In this document: piece after piece, positions 1-8,700 of the stretch
Numbering within the stretch: position 1 is the stretch's first letter
Layout: each line of letters opens with the position of its first letter
Assembly: GCA_002398825.1 (NCBI GenBank)
Contig: DHBS01000028.1
Location: 18,655 to 43,106 of the forward strand
Direction: 5' to 3'
Length of the DNA stretch: 24,452 nucleotides
Source: Syntrophomonas sp. UBA4922
Lineage (GTDB): Bacteria; Bacillota; Syntrophomonadia; Syntrophomonadales; Syntrophomonadaceae
Made by a program: the position numbers and the translations under genes
The notes under the pieces: generated by a model
What the model was told of the DNA's origin: nothing
What the model saw: the letters and a program-made list of their open reading frames with translations, nothing else
Database searches by the model: none

Positions 1-659
1 ACGAGGGCTGCCGCCAGGCTATAATCGGACACCCGCGTTTACTGGATCACCTCTGTCCCGATTGTGCCGACCACTACCAGCGGGTTCAGGAGACCTTGAC
101 CCGGCACGGCATATGTTTCGAGCACGATGACCAGCTGGTGAGAGGCCTGGATTACTACACCAACACCGCTTTTGAGATCCATATCCCCGGCATAGGCGCA
201 CAGAGCGCCGTGGGGGGCGGAGGACGCTACAACGGGCTGGTAAAGGCCATCGAAGGCCCTGATCTTCCGGGAATCGGTTTTGCCCTGGGTATGGAGCGGC
301 TGTTACTGGCTTTGCAACAAGATAAAGCGGGAGGCCGGGAAAAAAACAGCATTGAGGTATTTGTTGCGGTGATGGAGCCGCAGTACGAGGATGCCGCAAT
401 CTTGATCATGCAGCAGCTCAGGGCTGCCGGCATTGCTGCCGACAAAGATTACCTGGACCGCAAAGCCAAGGCGCAGATGAAATATGCCGATAAGACCGGC
501 GCTCAGCTGGTGCTGTTTGTCGGCGAACAGGAAGTTAAAGAAGGCTTTGTAACCGTGCGCGACATGACTAACAAGGAACAGGCGGTCCTATCCAGGTCTG
601 ACCTGGTTCCCGGCATAAACAAACTTTTGCATCAGAATGAGGAGGCACAGGCACAATGA
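1..659 (+). CDS. hisS: Histidine--tRNA ligase, C-terminal part (5' end outside window)
   Basis: This enzyme charges tRNA(His) with histidine in the cytoplasm. The reading frame is open from base 3 at the window edge, so an internal ATG at 96 is not the start. The sequence shows the HisRS signature RGLDYYT near base 140, the class II motif 3 PGIGFALGMERLL near 270-305, and a C-terminal anticodon-binding domain of about 100 residues (IEVFVAVM onward). About 219 residues of a usual 420 or so are present. The stop codon overlaps the aspS start as ATGA, so the two genes are translationally coupled in one operon, an order common in Firmicutes. The identification is firm; only the N-terminal half is missing, because of the window boundary. 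Confidence 0.96.
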   Translation, partial: EGCRQAIIGHPRLLDHLCPDCADHYQRVQETLTRHGICFEHDDQLVRGLDYYTNTAFEIHIPGIGAQSAVGGGGRYNGLVKAIEGPDLPGIGFALGMERLLLALQQDKAGGREKNSIEVFVAVMEPQYEDAAILIMQQLRAAGIAADKDYLDRKAKAQMKYADKTGAQLVLFVGEQEVKEGFVTVRDMTNKEQAVLSRSDLVPGINKLLHQNEEAQAQ

Positions 660-2413
660 AACGAACCCATTATGCTACACAGATAGGGATTGCCCAGATA
701 GGCCTTGAGGTTGTTCTCAATGGCTGGGTCAATACCCGCCGAGACCATGGAGGGTTGATCTTCATTGACCTGCGTGACCGTTCTGGCATTATTCAAGCCG
801 TGTGCAACCCCGAGCTAGACCAGGCCGCTTTTGCGGTGGCGGAACAAGTCAGGGGAGAGCATGTGATAGCTGTCCGAGGTACTGTGCAGAGAAGACCGGC
901 AGACACCGAAAACCCCAATCTGAAGACCGGAATGGTGGAAATTTCGGTAGCCCAACTGCAGGTATTCAACAAAGCCAAAACCCCGCCGTTTTATATTGAG
1001 AACAATATAGAGGTGGACGAGAACCTGCGCCTTAAATACCGTTATTTGGATCTGCGCCGCCCCGAGATGATGGATAACCTTATGCTCAGGCACCGTATTG
1101 TGAAAAGCATCCGTGACTTTTTGGACGACAGGGATTTTGTCGAGGTGGAGACCCCGGTCTTGACTTCGAGTACACCCGAGGGGGCTCGCGACTATCTGGT
1201 TCCCAGCCGGGTGCACCCGGGCCGCTTTTATGGACTGCCCCAGTCGCCGCAGATTTTTAAACAGATGCTGATGGTGGCCGGGCTGGATAAATATTTCCAA
1301 ATTGCCCGCTGCTTCCGGGATGAGGACCTGCGTGCCGACCGGCAGCCTGAATTCACCCAGCTGGATATGGAGATGTCCTTCATCGATGAAGAAGATGTTT
1401 TCAGTCTGGTGGAGGAATTGATGACGGTGCTGTTCAAGCAGATAGACCGTCCTATTAAAACCCCATTTCCGCGTATCCGCTATGATGAAGCCATGGCCAG
1501 GTACGGCAGCGATGCCCCGGATCTGCGCTTCGGCCTGGAAATAGTAGACCTGACCGAAATTTTGAAGGATGCCCAGTTTAAGGTTTTTTCACAGGCGGTT
1601 CAAAACGGGGGCGTGGTTCGCGCTATAAATGCCCGTGGCTGTGCATCCTGGACCCGGCGCGAAATTGATGAAATGGGCAAAATGGCGGTAGACAACGGAG
1701 CCAAGGGGATGGCCTGGATCGCCTGCACCGAAAACGAGCTTAAATCTCCGATAACCAAATTCTTAAATCAGGCCGAAATCGATGGGATTATGTCCGCCCT
1801 GGACGCCAAAGCCGGAGACCTGCTTTTGTTTGGAGCCGACTCAGTAGCGGTGGTCAATCGGGTAATGGGCTTCCTGCGCCTGGAATTGGCCCGGCGCCTC
1901 AAGCTGGCCGAGCCTCAAGAATTGAATTTCACCTGGGTTTATGATTTCCCGCTGGTGGAATACGATGATGAGGAAGAGCGGTATGTGGCGGTGCATCATA
2001 TGTTCACCTCACCCCGGCCCGAGGATATCGAACTCTTGGAGACAGAGCCCCTGAAGGTCAAAGCCCGGGCCTACGACCTGGTATTGAACGGAACTGAGAT
2101 CGGGGGAGGCAGCATCCGGATTCACCGCCGTGACTGGCAGGAAATGATGTTTGCCAGAGTAGGGATGAGCATGGAAGAAGCCGGCGAGAAGTTCGGCTAT
2201 ATGCTGGAAGCCTTTGAATATGGCACCCCCCCCCATGGCGGGATCGCTTTCGGCATTGACCGCCTCCTGATGATCATGGCCGGGCGCCAGAGCATCAGGG
2301 ATGTGATCGCTTTTCCCAAGACTCAAAGTGCCGCCTGCCCCTTGACCGGCGCGCCTTCCAGAGTGAGTTCCCGGCAGCTGCGTGAATTGGCGCTCAAAGT
2401 CAAGGAAAAATAA
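656..2413 (+). CDS. aspS: Aspartate--tRNA ligase (bacterial type, probably non-discriminating)
   Basis: This class II synthetase charges tRNA(Asp) with aspartate. Its 585 residues are the usual bacterial length. An N-terminal OB-fold anticodon domain (about 1-105) is followed by the catalytic core with motif 2 FRDEDLRADRQPEFTQLD from residue 220, a bacterial GAD insertion (about 285-415), and motif 3 GIAFGIDR at 529-536. Residue 31, in RRDHGG, is His. In characterised bacterial AspRS, His at this position goes with non-discriminating enzymes that also mischarge tRNA(Asn), whereas Leu goes with discriminating ones. I therefore infer that Asn-tRNA is made through GatCAB transamidation. The start ATG at 656 overlaps the hisS stop. 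A run of nine C (2226-2234) encodes part of the conserved GTPPHGG and leaves the frame intact. Confidence 0.97.
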   Translation: MKRTHYATQIGIAQIGLEVVLNGWVNTRRDHGGLIFIDLRDRSGIIQAVCNPELDQAAFAVAEQVRGEHVIAVRGTVQRRPADTENPNLKTGMVEISVAQLQVFNKAKTPPFYIENNIEVDENLRLKYRYLDLRRPEMMDNLMLRHRIVKSIRDFLDDRDFVEVETPVLTSSTPEGARDYLVPSRVHPGRFYGLPQSPQIFKQMLMVAGLDKYFQIARCFRDEDLRADRQPEFTQLDMEMSFIDEEDVFSLVEELMTVLFKQIDRPIKTPFPRIRYDEAMARYGSDAPDLRFGLEIVDLTEILKDAQFKVFSQAVQNGGVVRAINARGCASWTRREIDEMGKMAVDNGAKGMAWIACTENELKSPITKFLNQAEIDGIMSALDAKAGDLLLFGADSVAVVNRVMGFLRLELARRLKLAEPQELNFTWVYDFPLVEYDDEEERYVAVHHMFTSPRPEDIELLETEPLKVKARAYDLVLNGTEIGGGSIRIHRRDWQEMMFARVGMSMEEAGEKFGYMLEAFEYGTPPHGGIAFGIDRLLMIMAGRQSIRDVIAFPKTQSAACPLTGAPSRVSSRQLRELALKVKEK

Positions 2414-2452
2414 ATCGCAAAATTTTGGTAAAGTTATGCCCGGGGGGATTCC

Positions 2453-2482
2453 TTGAAAGCCAGGCCCCAGATATGTTATAGT
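2453..2482 (+). promoter_or_regulatory. Probable sigma-A promoter for the 6S-like RNA
   Basis: A -35-like TTGAAA (2453-2458) is separated by 17 bases from a -10-like TTATAG (2476-2481); TATAGT shifted by one base is the alternative. It lies about 40 bases after the aspS stop and would start transcription near 2488-2491, just ahead of the structured RNA. The placement and near-consensus hexamers support it; the start site itself is inferred. Confidence 0.6.
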
Positions 2483-2488
2483 TTTGCT

Positions 2489-2690
2489 AACGAGAGATAT
2501 GAGGAATCAATTATCCCTGCTGTGTTCGTGAGAACAGCCGTTCAGTTTTTGCCAACACCAAAAATTAGGGAGCTTGGTCTCCACATGTGGCTGTATGCCC
2601 GATTATGACGGGAAACATTAATCATGTGGGAGGGCACCCACCTGCGAAGCAGGTTTAAACAACGGTTGCCCACGGCTCGGTGGGGTTTTT
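2489..2690 (+). ncRNA. ssrS: 6S RNA (predicted)
   Basis: 6S RNA binds the housekeeping RNA polymerase holoenzyme and mimics an open promoter. The stretch folds as one long interrupted hairpin, as 6S RNAs do. The closing stem is GCTGTG (2519-2524) with CACGGC (2671-2676), then CCGTT (2538-2542) with AACGG (2661-2665). The apical stem is CCACATG (2581-2587) with CATGTGG (2623-2629), capped by CCCG/CGGG (2598-2601/2609-2612). The small hairpin CCTGCGAAGCAGG (2641-2653) sits in the 3' side of the central bubble, where Firmicutes 6S RNAs carry one. The gene follows aspS, a position also seen for a 6S gene in Bacillus subtilis. It has its own promoter and a terminator. The 5' end is approximate. 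The assignment rests on fold and position, without a covariance search. Confidence 0.72.
2669..2690 (+). terminator. Intrinsic terminator of the 6S-like RNA
   Basis: CCCAC (2669-2673) pairs with GTGGG (2680-2684) around a six-base loop, followed by G and five T (2686-2690). The hairpin competes with the 6S closing stem, which is usual for a terminator formed by the RNA's own 3' end. Confidence 0.65.
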
Positions 2691-3231
2691 ATGTTCAGGT
2701 CAGGCTGGGTTTGTAACAGATACTCGGCGGCCTCCCGACTCCTCTCAGGAGACCGGGGCCACGGAGAAACTTACCTGACCCGGTTTACCCTTCGCCAGCA
2801 CCTCGAAACCAGTCAGCAGGTATTTGCCCATCGACAATATGATTATGTCCCGGATGCCATTGATTCCCTTCCTGATAAACTTCATTTGATAAAAACCTGT
2901 ATAAAGCAGGATATGCCCCGATCAACTTTATGGGTGCCGCCGACCGATTGATCCCCGTTTATTGACGGCAGCCGATTTCAGCCGGACTAGTGTCTGCCCC
3001 AGGGCCGCAAGCTTCGACGAGAGCTTCGCAAAGACATATTGTCAATGGTCTGGAAGTGGTCTTCTCCCGGGCAGCCCGCTTGTGAAGCAGGACCGGCATT
3101 ATTGGGCAGTTGGTGACCGTAACGCCAGTGCCGGTTTATTGATGGCTCAACAAGCTGCTAACGGCTTGCTGGATCTGGCTTAAATTCCCCAACTTGAGAA
3201 ACAAGACCTTATTCAGGAAGGACTGTATCCA
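2691..3231. other. Stretch with no recognisable gene; possible decayed coding sequence
   Basis: About 540 bases separate the 6S-like RNA from the next gene. Two short open frames occur on the + strand (2691-2951 and 2962-3183). Neither has a convincing ribosome binding site and I recognise neither. The second would need a TTG start and ends in a peptide containing YWAVGDRNASAGLLMAQQAA, whose GD followed by A/G-rich helix is loosely like the C-terminal FAD contact of flavin-dependent oxidoreductases. A neighbouring frame over 3010-3085 also reads as plausible protein (NGLEVVFSRAARL). That would fit a frameshifted remnant, but the evidence is weak and I do not assign a function. I see no RNA gene or repeat here. 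Confidence 0.3.
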
Positions 3232-3918
3232 GTGTCAGAATCTCACCCGGCCTCATTACTGACTATATATGATCAACTCTATAATACTTTTGGCCCGCGC
3301 TATTGGTGGCCCGCCGAAAGCAGGCTGGAGATCATCATCGGCGCCGTTCTTACTCAGGGGGTCTCGTGGAGAAATGTGGAAAAGGCCATAGGCAACCTGA
3401 AAAATACCGGCAACATGGACTTTAATGCCCTCCTGCAGATGAATGACGATGTTATGTCTGGGCTGCTACATCCCGCCGGCTATCATCGCCAGAAGACCCG
3501 CAAGCTGAAAACCCTTCTGGGTTGGATAGATAAGCGCTTTGAAGGAGACATCGATGCTATGTTTAATGGCCCTACCGCGGAATTGCGCCGGGAGCTTCTG
3601 AATCTGTGGGGCATCGGGCCGGAAACAGCTGATTCCATACTACTCTATGCCGGCGGGCACCCGGTTTTTGTGGTTGACGCCTATACACAGCGAATATTTT
3701 CCCGGATGGGATTGGTAGAGGAGGAGCTTGACTATCAAGCCCTGCAAAATTATTTTCAGGAAAACCTGCCCCCGCAGGCCGAACTGTACAATGAATACCA
3801 TGCCCTCCTGGTGACGCTGGGAGCAAACTTCTGCAGGAAGCGAGGCCCTCGCTGCGGGGGCTGCCCGGTTGCATCCGGGTGCAGATATAATGAGCAGGAA
3901 AACAATACTAGGAGGTAG
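3232..3918 (+). CDS. Endonuclease III-family DNA glycosylase (HhH-GPD, [4Fe-4S]; MagIII-like)
   Basis: This is a base-excision repair DNA glycosylase of 228 residues. The helix-hairpin-helix LWGIGPETAD (about 125-134) is followed by the HhH-GPD catalytic aspartate D149 in VVDAYTQR. The C-terminus has Cys201, 208, 211 and 217 in the C-X6-C-X2-C-X5-C spacing of the iron-sulfur cluster of Nth, MutY and MagIII. The lysine that makes Nth a bifunctional glycosylase/lyase (GVGRKTA in E. coli) is replaced by Glu131. This is as in monofunctional 3-methyladenine glycosylases of the MagIII type, so I infer removal of alkylated bases without lyase activity. The GTG start has AGGAAGG about 10 bases upstream. 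It ends 5 bases before the next gene, whose ribosome binding site overlaps its end. Confidence 0.88.
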   Translation: MSESHPASLLTIYDQLYNTFGPRYWWPAESRLEIIIGAVLTQGVSWRNVEKAIGNLKNTGNMDFNALLQMNDDVMSGLLHPAGYHRQKTRKLKTLLGWIDKRFEGDIDAMFNGPTAELRRELLNLWGIGPETADSILLYAGGHPVFVVDAYTQRIFSRMGLVEEELDYQALQNYFQENLPPQAELYNEYHALLVTLGANFCRKRGPRCGGCPVASGCRYNEQENNTRR

Positions 3919-3923
3919 AATAC

Positions 3924-5222
3924 ATGATTTGGAATAAAGAAAAAGAATGTATGCCCCGGGAGGAGTTAGACAAGCTGCAATTGAGCAGGTTAAAAGAGAC
4001 AGTTTTTCGGGCCTACAGCTTTGTTCCGGCCTATAGATCCAAGATGGATGCGGCAGGGGTTAAACCCCAGGATATCAACAATCTGGCAGACCTCAAGTAT
4101 CTGCCCTTTCTCACCAAGCAGGATTTCCGTGACAATTATCCCTTCGGCTTGCTGGCTGTACCCATGCGTGATGTGGTGCGCATCCAGTCTTCTTCCGGCA
4201 CCACCGGCAAGCCGACTGTAGCCGGTTATACCCGGGATGATATAGAAACCTGGGCGGAATTGATGGCCCGGGCCCTGACCGGCGCCGGAGCCAGCGCTGA
4301 TTCGATCATTCAGATCACCTGGGGTTATGGACTGTTCACCGGCGGTTTGGGAGGCCATTATGGGGCCGAAAAAATAGGTGCGGCAGTACTGCCCGCTTCC
4401 GGGGGGAATACCCGGCGGCAGATCATGTTGATGCACGATTACGGCACGACCTTGCTGGGCTGCACCCCGTCGTATGCCCTGGTTATGTATGAAGAATTCA
4501 TGGAGTCCGGCTTGGATCGTTCCCAGTTCAGATTCAAAACCGGCTTATTCGGAGCCGAACCCTGGTCGGAGAACATGCGCAAAGAGATCGAAAGCAAATG
4601 GGAGATCGACGCTTATGATGTCTATGGCATGACCGAACTCATCGGGCCGGGGGTAGCCTCGGAATGCGCCGGTAAAAACGGACTGCACCTGGCTGAAGAC
4701 CATTTCCTGGCGGAGATAATAGATCCCGACAGCGGGGAGGTTCTACCCTATGGCAGCCACGGCGAACTGGTAATTACCTCATTGACCAAACAAGCACTGC
4801 CCCTGGTGCGCTACCGTACCCGGGACCTGACCAGGATAAACCGCGAGCCCTGCGAGTGCGGCCGCACCCACGCCCGCATCCAAAAAATACTGGGCCGTTC
4901 CGACGATATGCTGATTATTCGTGGAGTCAATGTATTTCCTTCCATGGTGGAGAGTATTCTATTACAGATACCTGGTATCGAGCCGCAGTACCAGCTGGTG
5001 GTGAATCGGGTCTCCAATCTGGACCGGCTCGAAGTACAGGTGGAAGTCTCGGAAGGGGTCTTCAGCGACGAAGTCAGAAAGCTGGAAGAGCTGGAGGCCA
5101 GAATCACCCGTGATTTAGACAGCGGCTTGGGCATCTCGGTCAGGGTGAGATTGGTAGAACCCAGATCCATTGAAAGAAGCGAAGGCAAGGCTAAGAGGAT
5201 TATTGATAATAGGAAATTATAG
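3924..5222 (+). CDS. paaK: Phenylacetate--CoA ligase family protein
   Basis: This AMP-forming enzyme of the PaaK branch activates an aryl acid, typically phenylacetate or an indole/aryl acetate, to its CoA thioester. The sequence has the nucleotide-binding motif SSSGTTGKPT (89-98), the adenylation motif YGMTELIGPG from Tyr234, a catalytic-domain YRTRDLTR, and a PaaK-type C-terminal domain with GRSDDMLIIRGVNVFPS and a terminal GKAKRI that supplies the catalytic lysine. The 432 residues are full length. The ATG at 3924 has AGGAGGT 8 bases upstream. The ACT-domain gene starts 13 bases after its stop, a pairing frequent in anaerobes that ferment aromatic amino acids. The true substrate cannot be told from sequence, and no indolepyruvate oxidoreductase genes lie nearby. 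Confidence 0.92.
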   Translation: MIWNKEKECMPREELDKLQLSRLKETVFRAYSFVPAYRSKMDAAGVKPQDINNLADLKYLPFLTKQDFRDNYPFGLLAVPMRDVVRIQSSSGTTGKPTVAGYTRDDIETWAELMARALTGAGASADSIIQITWGYGLFTGGLGGHYGAEKIGAAVLPASGGNTRRQIMLMHDYGTTLLGCTPSYALVMYEEFMESGLDRSQFRFKTGLFGAEPWSENMRKEIESKWEIDAYDVYGMTELIGPGVASECAGKNGLHLAEDHFLAEIIDPDSGEVLPYGSHGELVITSLTKQALPLVRYRTRDLTRINREPCECGRTHARIQKILGRSDDMLIIRGVNVFPSMVESILLQIPGIEPQYQLVVNRVSNLDRLEVQVEVSEGVFSDEVRKLEELEARITRDLDSGLGISVRVRLVEPRSIERSEGKAKRIIDNRKL

Positions 5223-5234
5223 GAGGGAGACAAT

Positions 5235-5663
5235 ATGGCCAAACAGATTTCGGTTTTTCTTGAAAACAAGGCGGGCAGACTATCCCATGTGACCCGGGTA
5301 CTGGGGGATGCCCAGGTGAATATCCGAGCTTTGTCCATTGCGGATACTTCTGATTTCGGCATCCTGCGCCTGATTGTTAACGATCCTGAAAAGGCCTACC
5401 GGATCTTAAAGGAACAGGGTTTTACCGTAAGCCAAACTGAGGTCGTTGCGGTGCAGGTTCCGGATTCACCCGGCAGCCTGGCTACGGTTCTGGAACAGAT
5501 GGCGGAAGAGAACCTCAACATCGAATACCTCTATGCCTTTTTAGGGACCAAAGATGACGACGCCCTGATCATCTTTAAAGTCGAGGATATACAACGGGCC
5601 AAAGCGGCTTTTGAGAAACAGGGCATCCGTTTCTTGGAAGAGAAGAAGCTATACGAACTATAG
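5235..5663 (+). CDS. Tandem ACT-domain protein
   Basis: This protein of 142 residues consists of two ACT domains and nothing else: about 1-70 (QISVFLENKAGRLSHVTRVL) and 71-142 (VVAVQVPDSPGSLATVLEQM). ACT domains bind amino acids and usually act as allosteric sensors. Proteins of this size and layout commonly sit beside phenylacetate-CoA ligase genes in Clostridia and methanogens. I infer a regulatory role tied to aromatic amino acid breakdown, possibly controlling the ligase. AGGAGGGA (5221-5228) overlaps the end of the ligase gene and lies 6 bases before the ATG, so the two are one unit. It ends just before a strong terminator. Confidence 0.9.
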   Translation: MAKQISVFLENKAGRLSHVTRVLGDAQVNIRALSIADTSDFGILRLIVNDPEKAYRILKEQGFTVSQTEVVAVQVPDSPGSLATVLEQMAEENLNIEYLYAFLGTKDDDALIIFKVEDIQRAKAAFEKQGIRFLEEKKLYEL

Positions 5664-5687
5664 AGATAAGAACAGATAAAACAACCG

Positions 5688-5733
5688 ACAACCGGGCTGG
5701 ATGAAATAATACGGCCCGGTTGTAACATTTTTT
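5688..5733 (+). terminator. Intrinsic terminator after the paaK-ACT unit
   Basis: A perfect 10-bp stem, ACAACCGGGC (5688-5697) with GCCCGGTTGT (5714-5723), has a 16-base loop and is followed by T6 (5728-5733). It ends two bases before the 3' end of the convergent regulator gene. On the - strand the hairpin is followed by a short T4 within GTTGTTTTATC, so it may act weakly in both directions. Confidence 0.88.
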
Positions 5734-5734
5734 A

Positions 5735-8700
5735 CTATATCTCTTGCTGCCTAAGTCTTGTACTGCGGATTGCCTCAGTCAACCTTCTGTCAACCTTTAT
5801 ATCAAGCTCCTGCTCCAAACGCTTTTTAAAGCTGTAGTAAAGCCTGGCTGCCTTACTTTTTCCTCCCCGGGACATATATAGCTTAATCAGCTCCAGGCAT
5901 ACGTTTTCATTATATGGCTCCGCAGCTAACGCCTGTCTCAGAATTTCTTCGGCCTGCCGCCATTCTCCACGCTTAATATAGATTGCGCTCAGTTTCTGGC
6001 ATGACTCCATAAAGATGGATTTGAACCTTTCCCGTTCATGGAATACCAGGTCTCCGTAATCACTGCCTTCCATCAAATCCCCTTTGTATATTAAGAGCAT
6101 TTTTTCCAGAAGGTTGGCCTGTTTTTGTTCTATTTGAGGAGTATGGCCGGTAAGCCGGGAAGACTCGCCATAGAGGCGTAAAAATTCGTGTATATCGAGG
6201 TCCAATGCCTCATTCTTTTTTATTTGCAGGCCTTCCGGGGTTTCATAGATCAAGGCGTTGTTCCCCGCAACATCCGCGTCATATTTGGCAAGTGTTTTTC
6301 TAAGATGATACAGTGCGGTCCGCTGTGAAGCAAGGGCGGATCTGCTGTTGGCGCCGGGCCAGAAAATCTCTGCCAGAACCTCTTTTGATACGGTATTGCC
6401 GCTGCGCAGCAAAAGATATTCGAGAAAACCCTTGACCTTTTTGGTTTTCCATTCCGTGTCGGGAATTTTTATACCGTTTACCGAAATCTCCGGTTTTCCA
6501 AACAGAGATGCCTTGACAAAATAAACCTGCTCCGAACCAGCCTTATATGTAGAGACAAAATCGTCGCTAAAAGCGGTTATGCGGCTTTCATCTATGGTTT
6601 TTACCCTGACGCTCAAGTAGCTTACCGTCTTACTGTCGTAAAATTTGCTCAGCAGCGCTTCCGCATACTCGGTACAATAGCCGTAACGTATGCTTCGCAA
6701 GGCCATTTCAATGAAAGTGGGGAGATGCATGTCCCAGAACATGGAATACCTGTTGCCGGCCGCCAGCCCCATGGCCTGCTGCAGATAGCGGCGCCCCTGT
6801 TCCGTATCGCCCTTGGCATAATACAGTCTGGCTATGTGGAAGCAGGAGCCGCACAGCACCTGATATCCCTTTTTGGCCCTGGTGGATTTTATAGATGCAA
6901 GCAGGCTGCGTTCGGCCAGCTGAAAATCTCCGGCCTCCCTGGCAATCGCTCCCAGTATGGACAGTGCGCTTTCATAGATCATCATGCCGGGACGCGCCTT
7001 TCGGATGAGGGCAATATCCTTGCGGGCTTCCTCAAGATCCGGCCCGGGACCGCCGGGTTGTATGGCCCAAAGGCGCCGGAGCAATCTGCATGCTGCAGCC
7101 AGTGCATGGTTGCGTATGCGAAGAAAGAGGAAGACAGCGTGGTCGAGCATTTCAACAGCAGCTGCCCCATCAAAGGACAGGTATCGTTCAAAAGCAGCCA
7201 GACGCCTGCTGTGGGCCGACAGGTATTCATAATCGTATTTTTCGCCGATAGCAAGGATCTCAGCTATATGTGACGGCAGGCATTCCCTCTCGTTTTTCAG
7301 AGATAAAACGATGGAAAGAAAAAGCAGGATAAACCCCCTGGAAGGCTCAATATTCTTGAATTTATCCAATTTTAACGCTGTTTCCATGCAGCGCTCCGCC
7401 TGATCAAGCTTACCCAGGCAAAAATAAATGATGCAGGAAAGGATTAGATACAGCCAGCGACTGTCTTCAGGAAGAAGGGCATACAGGACCTTTTCGCTTT
7501 GTGCTTCCGCCAGGGAAAAGCGGTCTTCCCCGATGGACCGCACCATGTCAACGACGACCAGGGTGTTTCCGAGCTCCGCCGAAACATCGGGCCGCTGCCC
7601 GGGAAGGCCCGCTGCCATTTCGACCAGCCCCTTCATATCGTTGCTGCACATTAAAATGTAGATCAGAACACTGGCCCCGTCATAATAGGTCTGAAGATTG
7701 TTATCCAGCAATGACAAGCTTAGCACCTTTTTCAGGGTGTTTACCACTTCCGGCTGCTGGCTGTTGGGCATCAGCTGCGCTTTAAACAGCAGCAGGACCG
7801 GGTTGTCATTGATCATATCCTCCGGCAGCAGATCCAGCCACAGCTTCAATTGACCGGTCTCTCCGATCATGAACTTATTAAACCCCGCTTCTGTCACCAT
7901 ATCTACAGCGGAGGCGGAATTGCCGCATTTGGCCAGGTGCTCCGCGGCGCGGCCGTAGGTGCCTTGTCTCATGTAATATCTGGCGGCTTTCAGATGCAGC
8001 CCGCAAATCTGTTCGTCGGGACAGCGCTCTTTTAAAACGGACAACAGAAATTCCCGGAATAAAGCATGGAAACGGTAGACCACCGGGTCCCCGGGAATCC
8101 TCTGGATGAACATGCCGAACCCCATGCACTGACCCATAAGTGCGTTTATATCATCGATTTCCAGTATTTCCGAGGCTTCGGCCGCTGAAAAGTCCTGCAG
8201 CAGGGCCAGCCTTGCCAAAGCATCCCGCGTATCGCCTTCCACGGATTTGAGCACCTCCAGGGACATATACCGGAACAGGGCGTCTTCATGACCCAGCTTA
8301 CCGGATTCGATTGATACCGCATCAAGGGCTTTGCTTTGGAAGGCCTGCCATAAGATTATGATGCCGGCTACCCAGCCTTCAGTATTTTCGGCAATGAGCT
8401 CGGTCAATTTCCTGTCCGGGACGGTTTGCCCCATCTTCAGCATGAAATCCTCTATTTCAGCAGCGCTGAAAGCCAGATCCTCAGTGCCCAGCTCTAGAAT
8501 TCTTTTTTCCAGTTTTTGTTTTTCTGTAAAAACAGGCAGATGGGCCCGGTTTAGTATAAAAATCGCCCAGGATGGCGGAAGGTTATCGAGCATGTACCTG
8601 ATCATGTCGCATATATCCCCGACCTGGGCCACGTTTTGAAAATCATCCAGGACAATATAGGTCCGGCTATTACCAGCCCGGTCATGGGCTGCCCACATTT

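Noticed and set aside
6725..7273. + strand open frame of 182 codons opposite the regulator gene
   Set aside because: It is the complement of the TPR-like part of the regulator. Composition and lack of a start signal mark it as a shadow frame.
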